DNA from: Cephalotrichum gorgonifer
Taxonomy: Eukaryota; Ascomycota; Sordariomycetes; Microascales; Microascaceae
Assembly: GCA_900312665.1 (NCBI GenBank)
Contig: ONZQ02000007.1
Span: 1,776,723 to 1,840,722 of the forward strand
DNA: 64,000 bases
Reading direction: 5' to 3'
A program made the position numbers and the translations under genes. How positions within the stretch are numbered: position 1 is the first letter of the stretch; each line of letters begins with the position of its first letter. A model generated the notes under the pieces. The model searched no databases and was not told the DNA's origin. It saw nothing but the letters and a program-made list of their open reading frames with translations. Shown piece after piece: positions 20,852-33,100 of this stretch.

Positions 20852-22660
20852 TCAGAACTTCAACTTGGCCACATTCTTCGCGATCCAGTTGAAGCTCTTC
20901 TCCCTGAAGTTATCATCCAGCAGCGCCGACTTCCTCGCAAACACCTGCACCATCTTGTGCCCCTCCGACCACCTCGGCCACGCCGGGAACCCGGTGTCGC
21001 CCTCCCCGTTCGGGTCCAGGGAGTACACGAAGTTGAGGAAGTACGACCTCATGCTCTTCGCCGCGTAGTTGTCCTTGACGCCGAAGAATACCTGCAGCAG
21101 GTCCGCGCCGTGGAACGTCCCGAGGATGGGCGTGCCCTCGTTCTGCGACATCAGGAACGACCACGAGGGGACGTCGGGGTTGACGCCGTCCGCCGATAGG
21201 AGGAAGAGCCTGCGCGCGAGGGTGAAGACGTAGTCGCCCAGTATGGCGGCGCGGCGCTTGAAGCCGGGGAAGATCTCGTTGAGGATCCCGCTGCGGAAGG
21301 GGCTCCCCTCGATGACGGCCTCGAGGCCGTTGCCGTAGGTGTTGACCATCTCCGTCAGCTCGGCGGGCGTGACGTCGTCGAACATGTAGGTGTGGAGGTA
21401 GTTGACGAGCCTGGCGGTGGTGGTCAGGTTGGGCTGGAAGATGGCGAACATGGAGCCCTCGTCCTCCTGGTCGCCGATGATCATGGGCACGGCGGCGTAT
21501 TTCTTGTTCAGCAGGAGCTCGTCGGGGGACGCGGTCAGCGTGCGGCCGTCCGGGCGCGGGAGGTACGAGAGGGCGAGGGAGGTGTAAGAGAGGAGGTGGG
21601 GGACGCTGTTGGCGGCGTTGAGGAAGTCGTCGTAGCTCAGGCCGCGGAGGCAGTCCAGGGTGTCCGCCGCTCCCTCGCAGCCGCCCGTCTTCACCACCTG
21701 GTCGTAGACGGCCTGGCCCCGGGGCGAATCGATGCCCTTCGTCGGGACGATACTCCCGGAGCTCATCATAGCCCCTCGGAACAGGGGTTTGCCCTTGTAT
21801 GTGTTGTCGCCGTCGAAGAGGGCCATCTGCGCGAAGACGGAGATGGCGCCGGCCGACTCGCCCCAGATGGTGACCCTGTCCGGGTCGCCTCCGAAGGCGG
21901 CGATGTTATCCGCGACCCACTCGAGTCCCATGCGCTGGTCGAGGAGGCCCGCGTTACCTGCGCCATCCGCCTTGACCTCCTTACCAGGCATGAACCCGTA
22001 CCCGCCCACGCGGTAGTTCACTGCGACGAAGACGAAGGGCTTGCCGATCTCCACGCCGTAGTTGATGAGGCTTGTAGCGTCGTACATGGACGACCAGCCG
22101 AGCTATAGACACCAGATATTGTCAGACCACATTCCCGGGTCTGTAGAGAAAGAGCCAGGTGAAAGAAATTAGAGATGTACCTCGAATCCACCACCGAAGA
22201 TCCAGTATAGTACGGGAAGATTGGAGTCAGCGGTGGTGCCCTCGGGCCTCGCAACCGTGACGGAAAGGCAATCCTCGCTCTGCCCGGTGATCTCCTGAAC
22301 GAAGGGGAGGTTGGCAATCGTCCCGAGCGCGTCGAGCAGCACGTTCTTAGACGCAGTCGAGGCCATGAATTGGGGGCACGCCCCCGCGGGGCCGGTCCCG
22401 TCGAAAGTACCGATAGACTCGGTCAGGCGCTTGGGGGGCCTCAGTCGTAGGTTCCCAACCGGAGGGTGGGCGTACGGGATGCCTCCGAAGGACTCGACGC
22501 TGTTCATGACATTGCCGAGAACCGTGGCGTCCGGAGACGGGATCACGACCGTGGCCGTTCTGAATGCTCGTTCATCGAGGGCAGGCGTCGGCGCCGGTGC
22601 TGCGGACACGCCCAAGGCCGACAGGAGGAGCAGAGCCGCGGAGGAGCGTAGCCAAGCCAT
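20852..22660 (-). CDS. Secreted type-B carboxylesterase/lipase
   Basis: Exons 22660-22181 and 22102-20852 with a 78-nt intron give 576 residues. The start at 22660 opens a typical signal peptide (MAWLRSSAALLLLSALGVSAAP); an upstream in-frame Met would spoil it. The alpha/beta-hydrolase fold shows the oxyanion motif WIFGGGFE, the EDCLSVTV motif, the nucleophile Ser243 in GESAG, an acid in the QEDEGSMF segment (about 375) and His491 in TFHGADL. Cys pairs fit the disulfides of the fungal lipase/esterase group (Candida rugosa-type). It should hydrolyse esters outside the cell. Substrate range is not visible. Confidence 0.9.
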
Positions 22661-24795
22661 GACTGTTGAAGGAATTCTAGAATCCTGGCTGAAGCGGGTT
22701 CCGATCGGCGAGCAACCTGTCTCTGTGGATATCCTGGGGTAAGAAGGCAGGGGAGGTGATAGCCTTAAGTACTTAAGTGCAAGGATATAGGAGTAGACAA
22801 GCGCACCACGATCCTTGGCGACTAACACCCATGCCGCCTAGAGCACCATGGGAGAATACCCCACGGTGGATCACGGCAGATCATAGTAGATCACGATTTA
22901 CTTTCGGACTTAATATGGAGTACTATGAACTAGGGCCAGGCTCGATCCGGCGGGGCGTCCGACCCACAGTGTTGGGCGCAGGTCTGGCTTACATCGAGCA
23001 AGATCCAATTCGAGCGGATTTCTACTCGCAAGGACAAAACGAAGACCCTGCCTCGGCCTGGGAACCGTTTGGCTGGGAGGGAAAATGCTTGTGATAGTCA
23101 AGAGGGGAAGGTAAACCGCATCTATTACCAAAAAGAAGCAACGGCAGTGCGGGGGGGTAGGTGAGGGGGATTGGTCGGAATGCTCGGGGAGCGTCAAGGA
23201 GGGTCGACGTCTACCGGAAAGGCGGGGGAAATCGTGGGGTAAAGGAGCTATTTTGGTAGAAGCAGTATATAGATGTTACTATAGGTTGCAAGTAATAGTC
23301 GCCAAGCAGGTTATGCGGGAAGGAGCGGTGACGGGTGACGGCCAAGGGCGGGCCAGATGCTACCCAAGAGGTGGTGTCGGTCGTCGAGGGCTCAAAGAGT
23401 CGGTGTCGACGTCGAACTTAGTCTTACTCGTATTGTTAATAATAATTGGTACCACGTCTATGGGCTCGGAGAGTGGGGATGTGCCGCCCGAGCGGGCCCA
23501 AACGCCGGGGTTAGGTGCCTCATTTCCCAACTGGAGTGCCAATCTACTTGTAGTTAGAGGCTCCATACCGCTCACGTAGTGAATGGGGCTCAGAGCTGAG
23601 GGAGCGGATCCCAGAAGATTTGCTGAGTGCCACTTTGTCAGGGGTCTGGAGATTCCAAGGAACAAACGGACGGGACGAAGAACCCGGCAAAAACGTGGTG
23701 TCTTACTCGGACGAGCACGTACTTTTAGAATCGTCACGGAGGAGAAGAGTAGCAGAATTGAGAGATACACCACGACTGTAGTTACACCCGGACGAGCGGA
23801 ATACGGTGCTACCATAAGGGTTTAAACGCCTATAGAGCTGCCTGTTATACATGCATGTAGTCATACGCTTACTATTAGTGCTCGTGAGTGACGGGAAATT
23901 CTTCCTCGCCGAGACTCCGGTCGACTAAAACAAAAACCACGTTGAGGGCCCAACCGCAGTTAGCAAAGAAGGCACTTTTTTTTTTTTCACTCTCCGCCCA
24001 CATGTCAAAATCGTTCCTGCAGCGCTAGTGTCGATTTGGTGCGTGCTCCGATTACCTCGGCACACAGATCTTGGGTGGCTCAGCTGACGAACCCAATGCG
24101 GATAGCGCGGGCGGGTGGGAGATCCTTTTTCAGAGTGCCTGTCGACAAGAGCGGACCATTTGGTGGGGTACTCATAGAAGATGTGGGGGAACCAGGATAT
24201 TGGGATCTTCCGCACCAAAAAGGAGTGTCCGACGTCGAGCAGAACAGACGGCAGAGCGGGCCCTCAAGATTGTCAGCGGGGCTGGCATTTCCTCGTGGCT
24301 TTGTCGTGTAAGTGAGGGGCGGGGAGAGATAATGGCTTCCCTCAACCCTTGTCATTATTACGCGGCATATTAAGCCCAAGGCAAATTACAGCGGGGAGAC
24401 ACGTGGGGAAGACCAACAGAGACTCCTCCACAGTCAGCACCACTATGCTGACAGGATCTGGTCTCCTAACACTTATCACTACTAACTACTAGGCACACTG
24501 GATTGAAAATCTGAGGTAAGATTTACAGTAGCAGTCAGCACCTCATAAATCCTAGATCGGCGAACTCATATTAACTGCACATAAGCATAAACAAAACTAT
24601 TACATGCCGTAGGAATGAAAACAAATATAGTTTAAAGCATGGTAGACAGCCAGTAATGCTATACATCCCCCGTGCGCTTGCTCATCGTGACAATCTTCGC
24701 AACGATACGGAATAGCTGAGCCTCGCCCTCCCACCCATACGTATAGTCTAACGAAAGACGTATTCCTTGCGAACTGTGCCCCCTCTTCACATGCC
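22661..24795. other. Gene-poor stretch of about 2.1 kb
   Basis: No reading frame on either strand shows coding composition or motifs. It holds the promoters of the esterase (left) and, at the right end, of the FAD oxidase. No terminal repeats or transposase-like frames were seen. Confidence 0.6.
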
Positions 24796-26650
24796 ATGTT
24801 ACCCCCCGCCCCCATCTTCCTCACCACCGCGCTCCTCGCGGCCAGCGCCACCCTCGCCGTAAGCACCTCGACCGAGGCAGCCTGCGACGAGATCGCCGCC
24901 GCGACCCCTGAGCGCGTATGGTCCAACCGCCTCTCCAGAACCTACTACTCCGAGGTGAACTCCTACTGGTCCACGACCCTGCGCGACGCCAAGCCCGCCT
25001 GCCTTGTCCTACCGCAGTCTGCGGAGGAGGTGGCCGCCGCCGTCAGGATCCTGAACAAGTACCCCGACGTGCAATTCGCCGTCAAGAGCGGCGGGCACAC
25101 GCCCAATGAGCGCCATTCCAGCGTCCGGGACGGTGTCCTCATTTCCACGCGGGACCTGTCAGGCGTGACGTACGACGAGGAGACGCAGATAGCGACAGTG
25201 AGGCCCGGTGGGGAGTGGAACGATGTCATTGGCCCGCTTGATGAGCAGGGCGTGACGGTGGTCGGCGGCCGCTTGGGTGCGTTGTTCTCTTCTCCACACT
25301 TGCGCTCATGTTGTTGGGGTGTCTCTAACTATGTGATTTTTAGGTCTGGTTGGTGTCGGTGGTTATCTCCTGCAAGGGGGAATCTCGTTTCTTTCAGCGC
25401 AGTATGGGCTAGCTGCCGATGTGAGTTCTTTTTATTTTTCCATTTTTCTTCTTCGCAATTACAAGCTTGAGTTATTCATACTGATGCTATCTGCTAGAGC
25501 ATCGTCGGGTGGGAAATGGTCGCCGCCAATGGCACCATACTGAACATCGACGCCTCGGAGGAACCGGAGCTTGCCGTGGCCCTACGCGGCAGCGGCAGCC
25601 AGTTCGGTGAGTTGTCTCTAACGGGCACTGGGAGGTTACACCTCGATGAAAATACTAAACCAAGCCCAAAGGTATCGTCACCCAGTTCAAGATCAAGGCC
25701 TATCCCGTGGCGAAAGTATGGGGAGGCACGAGAATCTACGACGGAGGAAAGGCCAGCGAGATTTACTCGGCCCTCCACAACTTCGTTCCTGGAAACGCGG
25801 ACGATGAGAAGGCGGCCATCATCCTGACGGATATCACGGCCGTGGGAGGGACCAAGCTCTTCCTTATTTTCTACTTCTATGACGGGCCGGAACCGCCGAC
25901 TACTGGACCGTTTGCCCAGTTTTTGAATATCGGCTCAACCTTAGATACCACCTCGACACAGTCGTATTCCGCGTTGGTATGGCAGCCAGTGGGAGAAATC
26001 TTTTACACCAAATCTTCATCTAACGTCTATCTCTGTAGCTGAAATCGAATGGCGAAAGCGCAGAGCTCCTCCAATCTCGAATTTCTTTCAGAGTAAGCAT
26101 AAAGCACCTCCCCTTGCCCGTCCCCCCCTTTTCTCCGTCCCCCCTTGACCGAAATTAACTCCATCAGACATTCACCCTCCCATACGTTCCGGACGCCCCG
26201 CACATGTACAGCGAAATCTCCGACAAGTTCACATTCCTCATAAAAGACATCCTCAAGAGCCCCCTCCGCCTTACATCCCAGTGTTCCATCGACTTCCAGC
26301 CTTTCCCCGCCATAATCGGCAAGCACTCCCAAGAGCGAGGCGGCAACGCTATGGGGATCGCCGGCTCCGACCTCGATCGGATCCTCCTGGAAATCCAATG
26401 CTCGTGGCTCGCCGGGAGCGATGACGAGGTGTTCCACGATGCCTCGAGGGAACTAGTAGAGTGGCTGGCCATCAAGGTCCCCGAGTGGACGAAGGGGGTG
26501 AAGTATTACCTTCCGTATCTGATGAACGATGCTGCCGGGGACCAGAATGTTACGGGGACGTATCAGGGGTATGGGAAGTTTAAGGCACTGCAGGAGAGGA
26601 TGGACCCGGCGGGGTTCTTTAAGAAAAGAGGGGGTGGGTTTGTGTACTAG
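24796..26650 (+). CDS. Secreted FAD-linked oxidoreductase, berberine-bridge type
   Basis: Six exons (24796-25276, 25344-25420, 25498-25606, 25672-25976, 26039-26092, 26168-26650) give 502 residues; five introns of 62-77 nt all have GT-AG ends and most have CTAAC-like branches. A signal peptide (LTTALLAASATLAVS) starts the protein. The FAD_binding_4 domain has LVLPQSAEEVAAAV and SGGHTPNE, whose His (about 101) is the usual covalent flavin site, followed by VGVGGYLLQGGISFLSAQYGLAAD. The C-terminal BBE motif is KFKALQERMDPAGFF. Such enzymes oxidise alcohols, sugars or alkaloid-like compounds with O2. No cysteine of the bicovalent type is evident. It stands alone, with a bZIP-like gene 1 kb downstream. 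Confidence 0.88.
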
Positions 26651-26849
26651 CTGGGGAAAGACGGTGTGTGTGTACAATACTATCCACTAGTCAAATTTAG
26701 ATCTCTAAAAGTTGGTCCTTTTTTTCCTAGCCGGGAACTCAAAACGACCGAGTGAGACCAGCAGGGTTATTTCCAGACTTACGAACACAAGATCCCCAAC
26801 AAGAATACCGAGCACCTGACGCTACATCTCCTCGGCTCGCCGCCTCGAT

Positions 26850-26885
26850 ATCCAAAAGCTTGTGACAATCCAAAAGCTTGTGACA
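26850..26885. repeat. 18-bp perfect tandem duplication
   Basis: The unit ATCCAAAAGCTTGTGACA occurs twice head to tail at 26850-26867 and 26868-26885 in the region between the FAD oxidase and the bZIP-like gene. Confidence 0.9.
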
Positions 26886-27645
26886 ATCAGAAAGTGAGAA
26901 GATTCACATTCTCCGAGGCACTGGGAAGCATGATACCCGAGATCGGCGACATGGAGAGGGCTTGGGCAGCCACAGGAGCTTCCGGACGTATGGAAACAGG
27001 GGTAGGCACAGCTGAAGTGTACCTCGTCACTCTACATGAACAGCGGCGGTAGGCTAATACAGGTATTCTTGACGTAGAAAGTGTGAAATACGAGCACAAG
27101 TTAGGGTTGATGTGATCTTTTTGGCAGCTGTTTCAAAGCCCCCTGGGTAATTGTGCTCAAACGTGCCTAGCAAGGCGTGATGGCGCCACTTGTGACGCAT
27201 ACATGACCCAATGAGGCAAAGGTCTGTGGCCGCTTTTGGACGAAGTCGACTAGTACCTGTTAGACTCTTTCGCACAGCCAAGACCGAAAACAGAGGGGTA
27301 ATATTCCCGTGGGAATGGGCGGGAACTTCCCCGTGGGGTGTCCCCGGATTCGATAGTGCGGTAAAGGCCCTCCCTGTAGCATATGCCGGGCCCATTATAG
27401 GAAGGGATTAGCGGAGTCGGATCCTTCACCCAGCAACCTCGGCCGCTTATCACTAACAACCAAGCATCTTCACGTGGAAAGCTTATCACTGTAATACGGC
27501 GTATTCGCCCCGCGATAGCTAGCCGACTGCTAAATAACCACAAGAGTTCCATCTTTCCATTTTCTCCCCTCCTGCTATCGTCACTAAATGTTAACCACAA
27601 CAGAGTTGAATCCATACTCCCATTGACTGATCTAGTGCAAAAACC
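26886..27645. other. Intergenic stretch before the bZIP-like gene
   Basis: About 760 bp without a supported gene. Its right half is the promoter and leader of the gene starting at 27646. Confidence 0.5.
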
Positions 27646-28884
27646 ATGTCTACAGCGTCACCCCCGCCCGCCAAGCGGAAGCGCGTCCGGAGCGCGACCC
27701 AGATCGAACAAAAGCGGCTGACTGACCGCCTCAAGCACCGAGAGAACCGACATGAGAACAAGCAACGCCTGGAGAGGATGGAGAGCGACATCGCCGACAT
27801 AAAGGACAGCCTGCAGAACCTCGCCCTCACCCTCCAATCTCAATTCTCAGCGCTGGGGGCCCAGGCGCCTAGTATTCCCTACCCGGCCTGCCATGAGGCA
27901 CTCGCACTTAAGCCGACTCTACCGTCAAGTCCTGGCGGGATGGGCTATAGTTCCGCATCGACCACATCTTATCATCCTGAAGTACATTTCGGGTCCAGAG
28001 AGGAAGCATTTGCGCTGCAGTCTTCGTGGCCTCAGGCTTCATGGCCACCATCCCCACACCATGCCACGTCGCTATGGACTCGCATATCCGTTGTAGAATC
28101 TCAACTTATTGATTGCCCCTGCGGGTCCCGGCACCTGGATAGGTTCGACTCCGTTGACCAGTGCAACGTGACGGCCCTCTACCAACGCCAGATTGGATTT
28201 CCTACCACGCAGGGCACGCTGGGCATTCTGCCGCGAAACCCGTCCGTGCCATCCATGATGTTGCATGGTATGGACGAAAACATCGCGACCTTTCTCATCA
28301 CGGGGTTCCTCCGGCAGTATAGACATAAGAGTATAGAGCAGTTGCTTAGTTTCTACCTGTTGGGGTATCGTTACATGAGGGTCAGTCAAGTGTTCCTAGT
28401 TCCTAACCCTTGCCTCCCCCCCGTCTCCTTCCCGCTCTCTTCCCACCCCTAGCCTACCTTGCCTTAGTATCCGCATTACAACTCTTAAACGGGACAGTAC
28501 TTCTTTCCCAAACACTGACACCTAGCTTAGTGGCAAATGAGCCCGTGCGACGAAACCCTTCAAGACGTCCCCCTCTGGCAGCTCCCCACCGAAACCCAAA
28601 TCTCAACCCCCCATTCCGTAGTCGTGGATTACCTCCCCTGGCCGCGCCTCCGGGACCACCTCTGCACAAGCGGGGACGAGGACCTGGGACGCTCAATCTT
28701 CCTCTACTTTGAGTCGATAGAGTTTATCTGGCCCCCTGAGCGTCCCATCTTTGCTCAGGACGATGGGGGGCAGATGGTGCTTAGCCTAGAGTTTGAGCTG
28801 GCTATTGGTAATCTTGAGAACTGGCGTATAGGGGCGCCGTGGTCGGAGGCCTTTCCGGAGTTGATGCACTTGGTTCGGCCTTGA
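27646..28884 (+). CDS. bZIP-like transcription factor with DUF3425 domain
   Basis: Exons 27646-28380 and 28531-28884 give 362 residues; the 150-nt intron uses donor GTCAGT and acceptor TTAG and joins GYRYMR to WQMSPCDETL. The N-terminus has a basic region (KRKRVRSATQIEQKRLTDRLKHREN) followed by a short heptad stretch (LERMESDIADIKDSLQNLALTL), a variant of the fungal bZIP/AP-1-like layout in which the Asn-x7-Arg core is not canonical. The C-terminal half matches the fungal DUF3425 pattern (PHSVVVDYLPWPRLRDHLC). It is presumably a nuclear regulator; targets unknown. No neighbour gives a clear hint. Confidence 0.75.
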
Positions 28885-29289
28885 GATCTGTTTCGTTTCC
28901 GCCTCTGAAAGGAGGAAACCGCTATGTGTTATGATAATGAAGTAACTTGCAACTAGGAAAAATATTGCTAGCCAATCTAAAACTTTGCAACATCTCCAAA
29001 ACATAAGTTGCGAAGGCTCACATCACTGTCACTCCGCCATTAGCTCAAATAGAATCCTATCTTCAGCAAACTCCTCCACCCACGCCGAACACTTCGTATC
29101 CAGGCAATATGGCCGCCCGCCCTGTCCAATGACGCCCAATAAAGCCACGAAAATGTCAAAAGAAGGACAAACTCAACTTGGTCCTCACCCTGCGTAACAC
29201 GAATACCACAATCGACATCGAAAGCCCTTTCTCGCTCTAGCAGTCAAAGCTGATAGATTGCTTACGGCGGCAGGAATGTAACAACAAAT

Positions 29290-29376
29290 GGTTGGGTGGC
29301 GCAATGGTAGCGCGTTGCTTTCCGGTTCTCACTTGGAGTATGGCAAAGGTTCTGGGTTCGAGTCCCAGCTTGATCG
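29290..29376 (+). tRNA. tRNA-Arg(CCG) with a 15-nt intron
   Basis: D arm GCGC-AATGGTA-GCGC, anticodon stem TTGCT/GGCAA, T arm CTGGG-TTCGAGT-CCCAG. The anticodon CCG is at 29322-29324 and the intron at 29326-29340 lies at the canonical site after position 37. The acceptor stem GGTTGGG/CTTGATC closes, but four of its seven pairs are G-U, which is unusual. It could be a weakened or decaying copy. A T5 run follows. Confidence 0.75.
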
Positions 29377-29383
29377 ACCAATC

Positions 29384-29388
29384 TTTTT
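29384..29388 (+). terminator. Pol III terminator of tRNA-Arg(CCG)
   Basis: TTTTT begins 8 nt after the tRNA discriminator base. Confidence 0.6.
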
Positions 29389-30178
29389 GGGGGTTCAAAT
29401 GCCTTTCTTTTTGTGGGATCGGATCCGCTGTCTTTTCCCTAATTTTACCGAATCTACGACATTTTGTGGGTGTCACTCAATCATGTGGAAGACTTGAGCA
29501 GGGGGACTGTAAATTGTTATTAGCAGCCTGGTCTGTAGAAACGGTGGGACATAAACAAGGAATCTGCCTTCCCCCCTCGGAATTGAGGCGTAGTTGGCCA
29601 CTGTAGGTTTGGTTTGAGCATTACTCGCATTATAGTTCCCAGTGGCTCCCTTGTCTTCACAACATTGAATGGTCCAGTAGAATTTGCCACGATGGATATA
29701 TGGGTAGTCGTATAAGTGTATGACTCTCCTTTCAAGAGTGACAGCATGGTAATATTTTCCCGGAGGCCAATATAGCCCGGTCAAAGCACGAGCTTGCCGA
29801 ACCTTTCTCAACAACTCACGGATATGATCCTCCCCCCACCCCCGCTTGCCCCTTGCCCCTTCCCCCAGCCCTTTCACCCATCCTGGCTGATCACCATTTC
29901 TGTCGTGAGGGGCAAAAAGAAAACATACAACACCAGGGATTCGCTGGTCGTCACCGACCCAACTACTAGTCTAGCGCTTCGTGGTTTATGTATAGGGGAG
30001 CGGACGGGACCCTCAGTTTTCCACGAGCTATGGTCGTATGTGCCAAACTTACCTGCGAAGCTGGGGTATGTACTCACTGATGCTGCCGGACCAGCCCAGA
30101 ATAGATCAGTACACCGGTACATCGTCGCTGGAACTCTCCATGAAATACTGATAAGAACGACTCGCGGCCTTCTCACAT
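29389..30178. other. Intergenic stretch, no gene seen
   Basis: About 790 bp between the tRNA and the 3' end of the GTPase gene. Short open frames have no convincing coding features. Confidence 0.5.
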
Positions 30179-33100
30179 TCAAGAACTAACTATGTGATCC
30201 GTTACACGCTGGAATTCAGCCCCGGCTACCCTCAACGCACCCTCTACGCGCCGCCGGAATGCTTGATCACTCTCACTCTCGAGCGCCACATTCTCATCCC
30301 TCACAATATTCAACGTGCCCACAATGATCGACAGGTGCTTCTCAATGGTGGTTTGGATATCCGTTTGGAGCTCCGTAGCCAGCGTGCCGAACCTCTGTTT
30401 GAACTCGGTGTTTAAGTCGCGGAACAGTTGTGGGTCGGCGAGCCTGCGGTTGATAACGTCTTTTCGACGATCATCACTTCCGTCGCCTTGGGGTATGTCA
30501 GGGTCGGCGTAGGGCATGGGTGTGGGTATCATTCTGGGATATGATGGACTTACCGCGGTCGAAATTGGCTTGGTCGTATGACGGCTCCATTGCCCGGCCA
30601 ATCATAGAGGTACGGATGCCGGAGAGGGCATCGGTTCTCAGGGTGCTAATGGCGATTAGATTGGAACATCGTGAGGCGCTGGACATAGGGGAACACTGAC
30701 GAAAGTGCGGTTTCGAACTTATACCATATATCCTCGACATCAGCGAGCAGGAGATTCTGACGGGATAGCAGCACCCTCTTCAGAACGGCTGTGGACGGCG
30801 AGTCGTCCCCTAGCTCGGAATCTGAGAAGAAAAGAGAGTCAGAACATAGTAGCATAGCCGGGGCTCGGGGAGAAGGCGGGTATGGTTTCATAGCTTACCT
30901 AGGTACTCTGGTGCCGCATCTAGGCACTCCTCGATCAAGTTCGCCGTCGTCTCCTGGAGGTCCTCAAGCTCCGAGACCAGATTCTCCCACAGAGGGTCGA
31001 GATCTGCTGTCATGGTGTTGATGGCCTCCTCATTCCAGTTGCGTGAGCCTGCCAGTCTGGTGTAGTGCGTTCCGTACTGCCTACAGAATGCCATGTAGGT
31101 CACTGATGAGGGAGATTAGAAAATTATCTACTCATACGGTATGACCGGGGAAAACCTACTGGGGTGCCACTGAAGGTTGTGATGATTAGCTTAGAATGTG
31201 CCAATATCTATCACATGTGATGTAGTAGACTTACTGTATGCCATATTGAGCTGGCATCTGTTGCGCCTCGCTTCCATTCGGTCTTATTCTGCCCTTTCCC
31301 GGAAGGTTAAAATGTGAAATGTAATACTGATAGATTGGGAGAATGTACCACTTACTGTATGCGGCGGAAATACTGTCCTTGAACTCGTCCTTCATTTCCT
31401 TCGCAATGGAATTCATCCTAGAACCAGGCGCCGTCAGGTGCTAAGCCCTGATTATCAGCTATGCACTATGAAGTCCTTTCTTGAACGATTTCTGCTTTAC
31501 CCTTCTCAATCTATTCTCCAGCGTGTCAAGGGTCCGCCGGACAGCCCTCCTTCGCTCGGCATCCATGGTCCCCGCACCGGACTGTACCCAGAGGTCGATC
31601 TCCCCAAGCAGCGCCGGGACATCATCATGGAGGTATTTCATCGCGATGCGCAGCTGGCTCTCGGTAACTATGGATAGACAGTGCTTGCGGATGGCAAAGA
31701 TCCCGCTGAGTAGGAGATGTGGGTGGGCCTCGTCTCCGGGAGCGTATCTGTGGTTCCAGTACTCGCGGTTGCTGACGCAGAAGACCTTGACACCGTTTCT
31801 TGGCATTCTCGGGCCGTACTCAGCCTCGATGCTCTGCCTGACTTTGGCATTTCGTTTGGTGATGAGATACTTGGTTAGCCTGGCCGTGTTAGTATCGTCC
31901 ATACTTAACCTTCCTAAGAGCGCGGGGTTGTCCTTTCTCTTTGGGGGGGTTTCGGGGGGGGGGGGGGGGATATAAACTTACTGGAATTCGTGCTCCTTCA
32001 TCCGTTTCCTAGAACACAGTGAGCGTTAGGTTTCTTGGGTAGGATAAGTCCTATGACTCCTGTAGCTTACTCGGTGACTCTGGCTCTCCGGCTGAGATTG
32101 AGTTGGTGCTGCTCTTCCTCCTCCAATAAGTCCTCATCGTCGCCGTAATCGTCAAGCTCATCCCTTATCCTCTCCAAGTCACGCCTGTCGACCTCCACGC
32201 GGTCAATCATCGACTGGATTTTCCGCGCTGTCTCCCCTTCCCAGTCCCTAACCGCCTCCTCGGCGCGAATTTCCTACAAGTTTCGTCAAGCAATGCTAGT
32301 AGACCCACAGAACGGGGAGGAAGAGACGTACATCAGACTTAGTACAAATGATCCCCACGTTAGAAAGTCGCGCCTGCCGCGCCAGCTCGAAGACGCTTAA
32401 TACGCCGGCATCTGTGATGGCTCTTCCGATGTTACAGACGGCGAAGATCTCGTCGCACTGGAGCAGATAGCGCTCTGTGATATCGCGACGCGCCGTATTC
32501 AGATCGCGGAGTCCTGGCGAACACGGACAGGGCGTTAGAGCAACAATAACCGCCCGGTGGAGGCTCAGAAAAACATACCTGGGAGATCGACGAGGACGAG
32601 ACCATGTTTGAGGACGTAAGCCTTCAAGTAGACTCTGCTGAAATTAGTCTGGCGGACGAGAGGGCCGGAGCAGGGGTCTGGATTGGATCTGTGCCTCACG
32701 AACCTGATCTTGCGGATGTAGGGCCACATCGCCGGCCCGTCGGAAGAGGAATTTTCGGTCGTGACATTCTCGATGATTGTGGAGCATTGCGACAAGGAAG
32801 AAGCTACTTGACGTCCAGAGCTAGACGAGGGTGCGAGCTCTCTCGCCCAGGATATGAGCTTATCGAGCACGGTGTCCTCCTCCTGTCGAACCAGAAACCG
32901 TTCGTTTCCAAGTCTGCCACGGAACATGGCCTGGAATGTATGCAATGCGACATCGGCTCTTTTTTTGAAGTCCTGCTTCTCTTCTTCGTTCATTTCGTTA
33001 CGGTGGAGATGGAAGTGGCGGTAGGATTGCAGGAGGTCTGTAAGCTGGGCCATGATTTCATCCATCGTGAATAACTCCACGTCGATTTCAAAGTGGTCCA

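Noticed and set aside
21392..22108. 238-codon plus-strand frame opposite the esterase
   Set aside because: Antisense shadow of the type-B carboxylesterase; no motifs and a Val/Glu/Gly/Arg-rich make-up.
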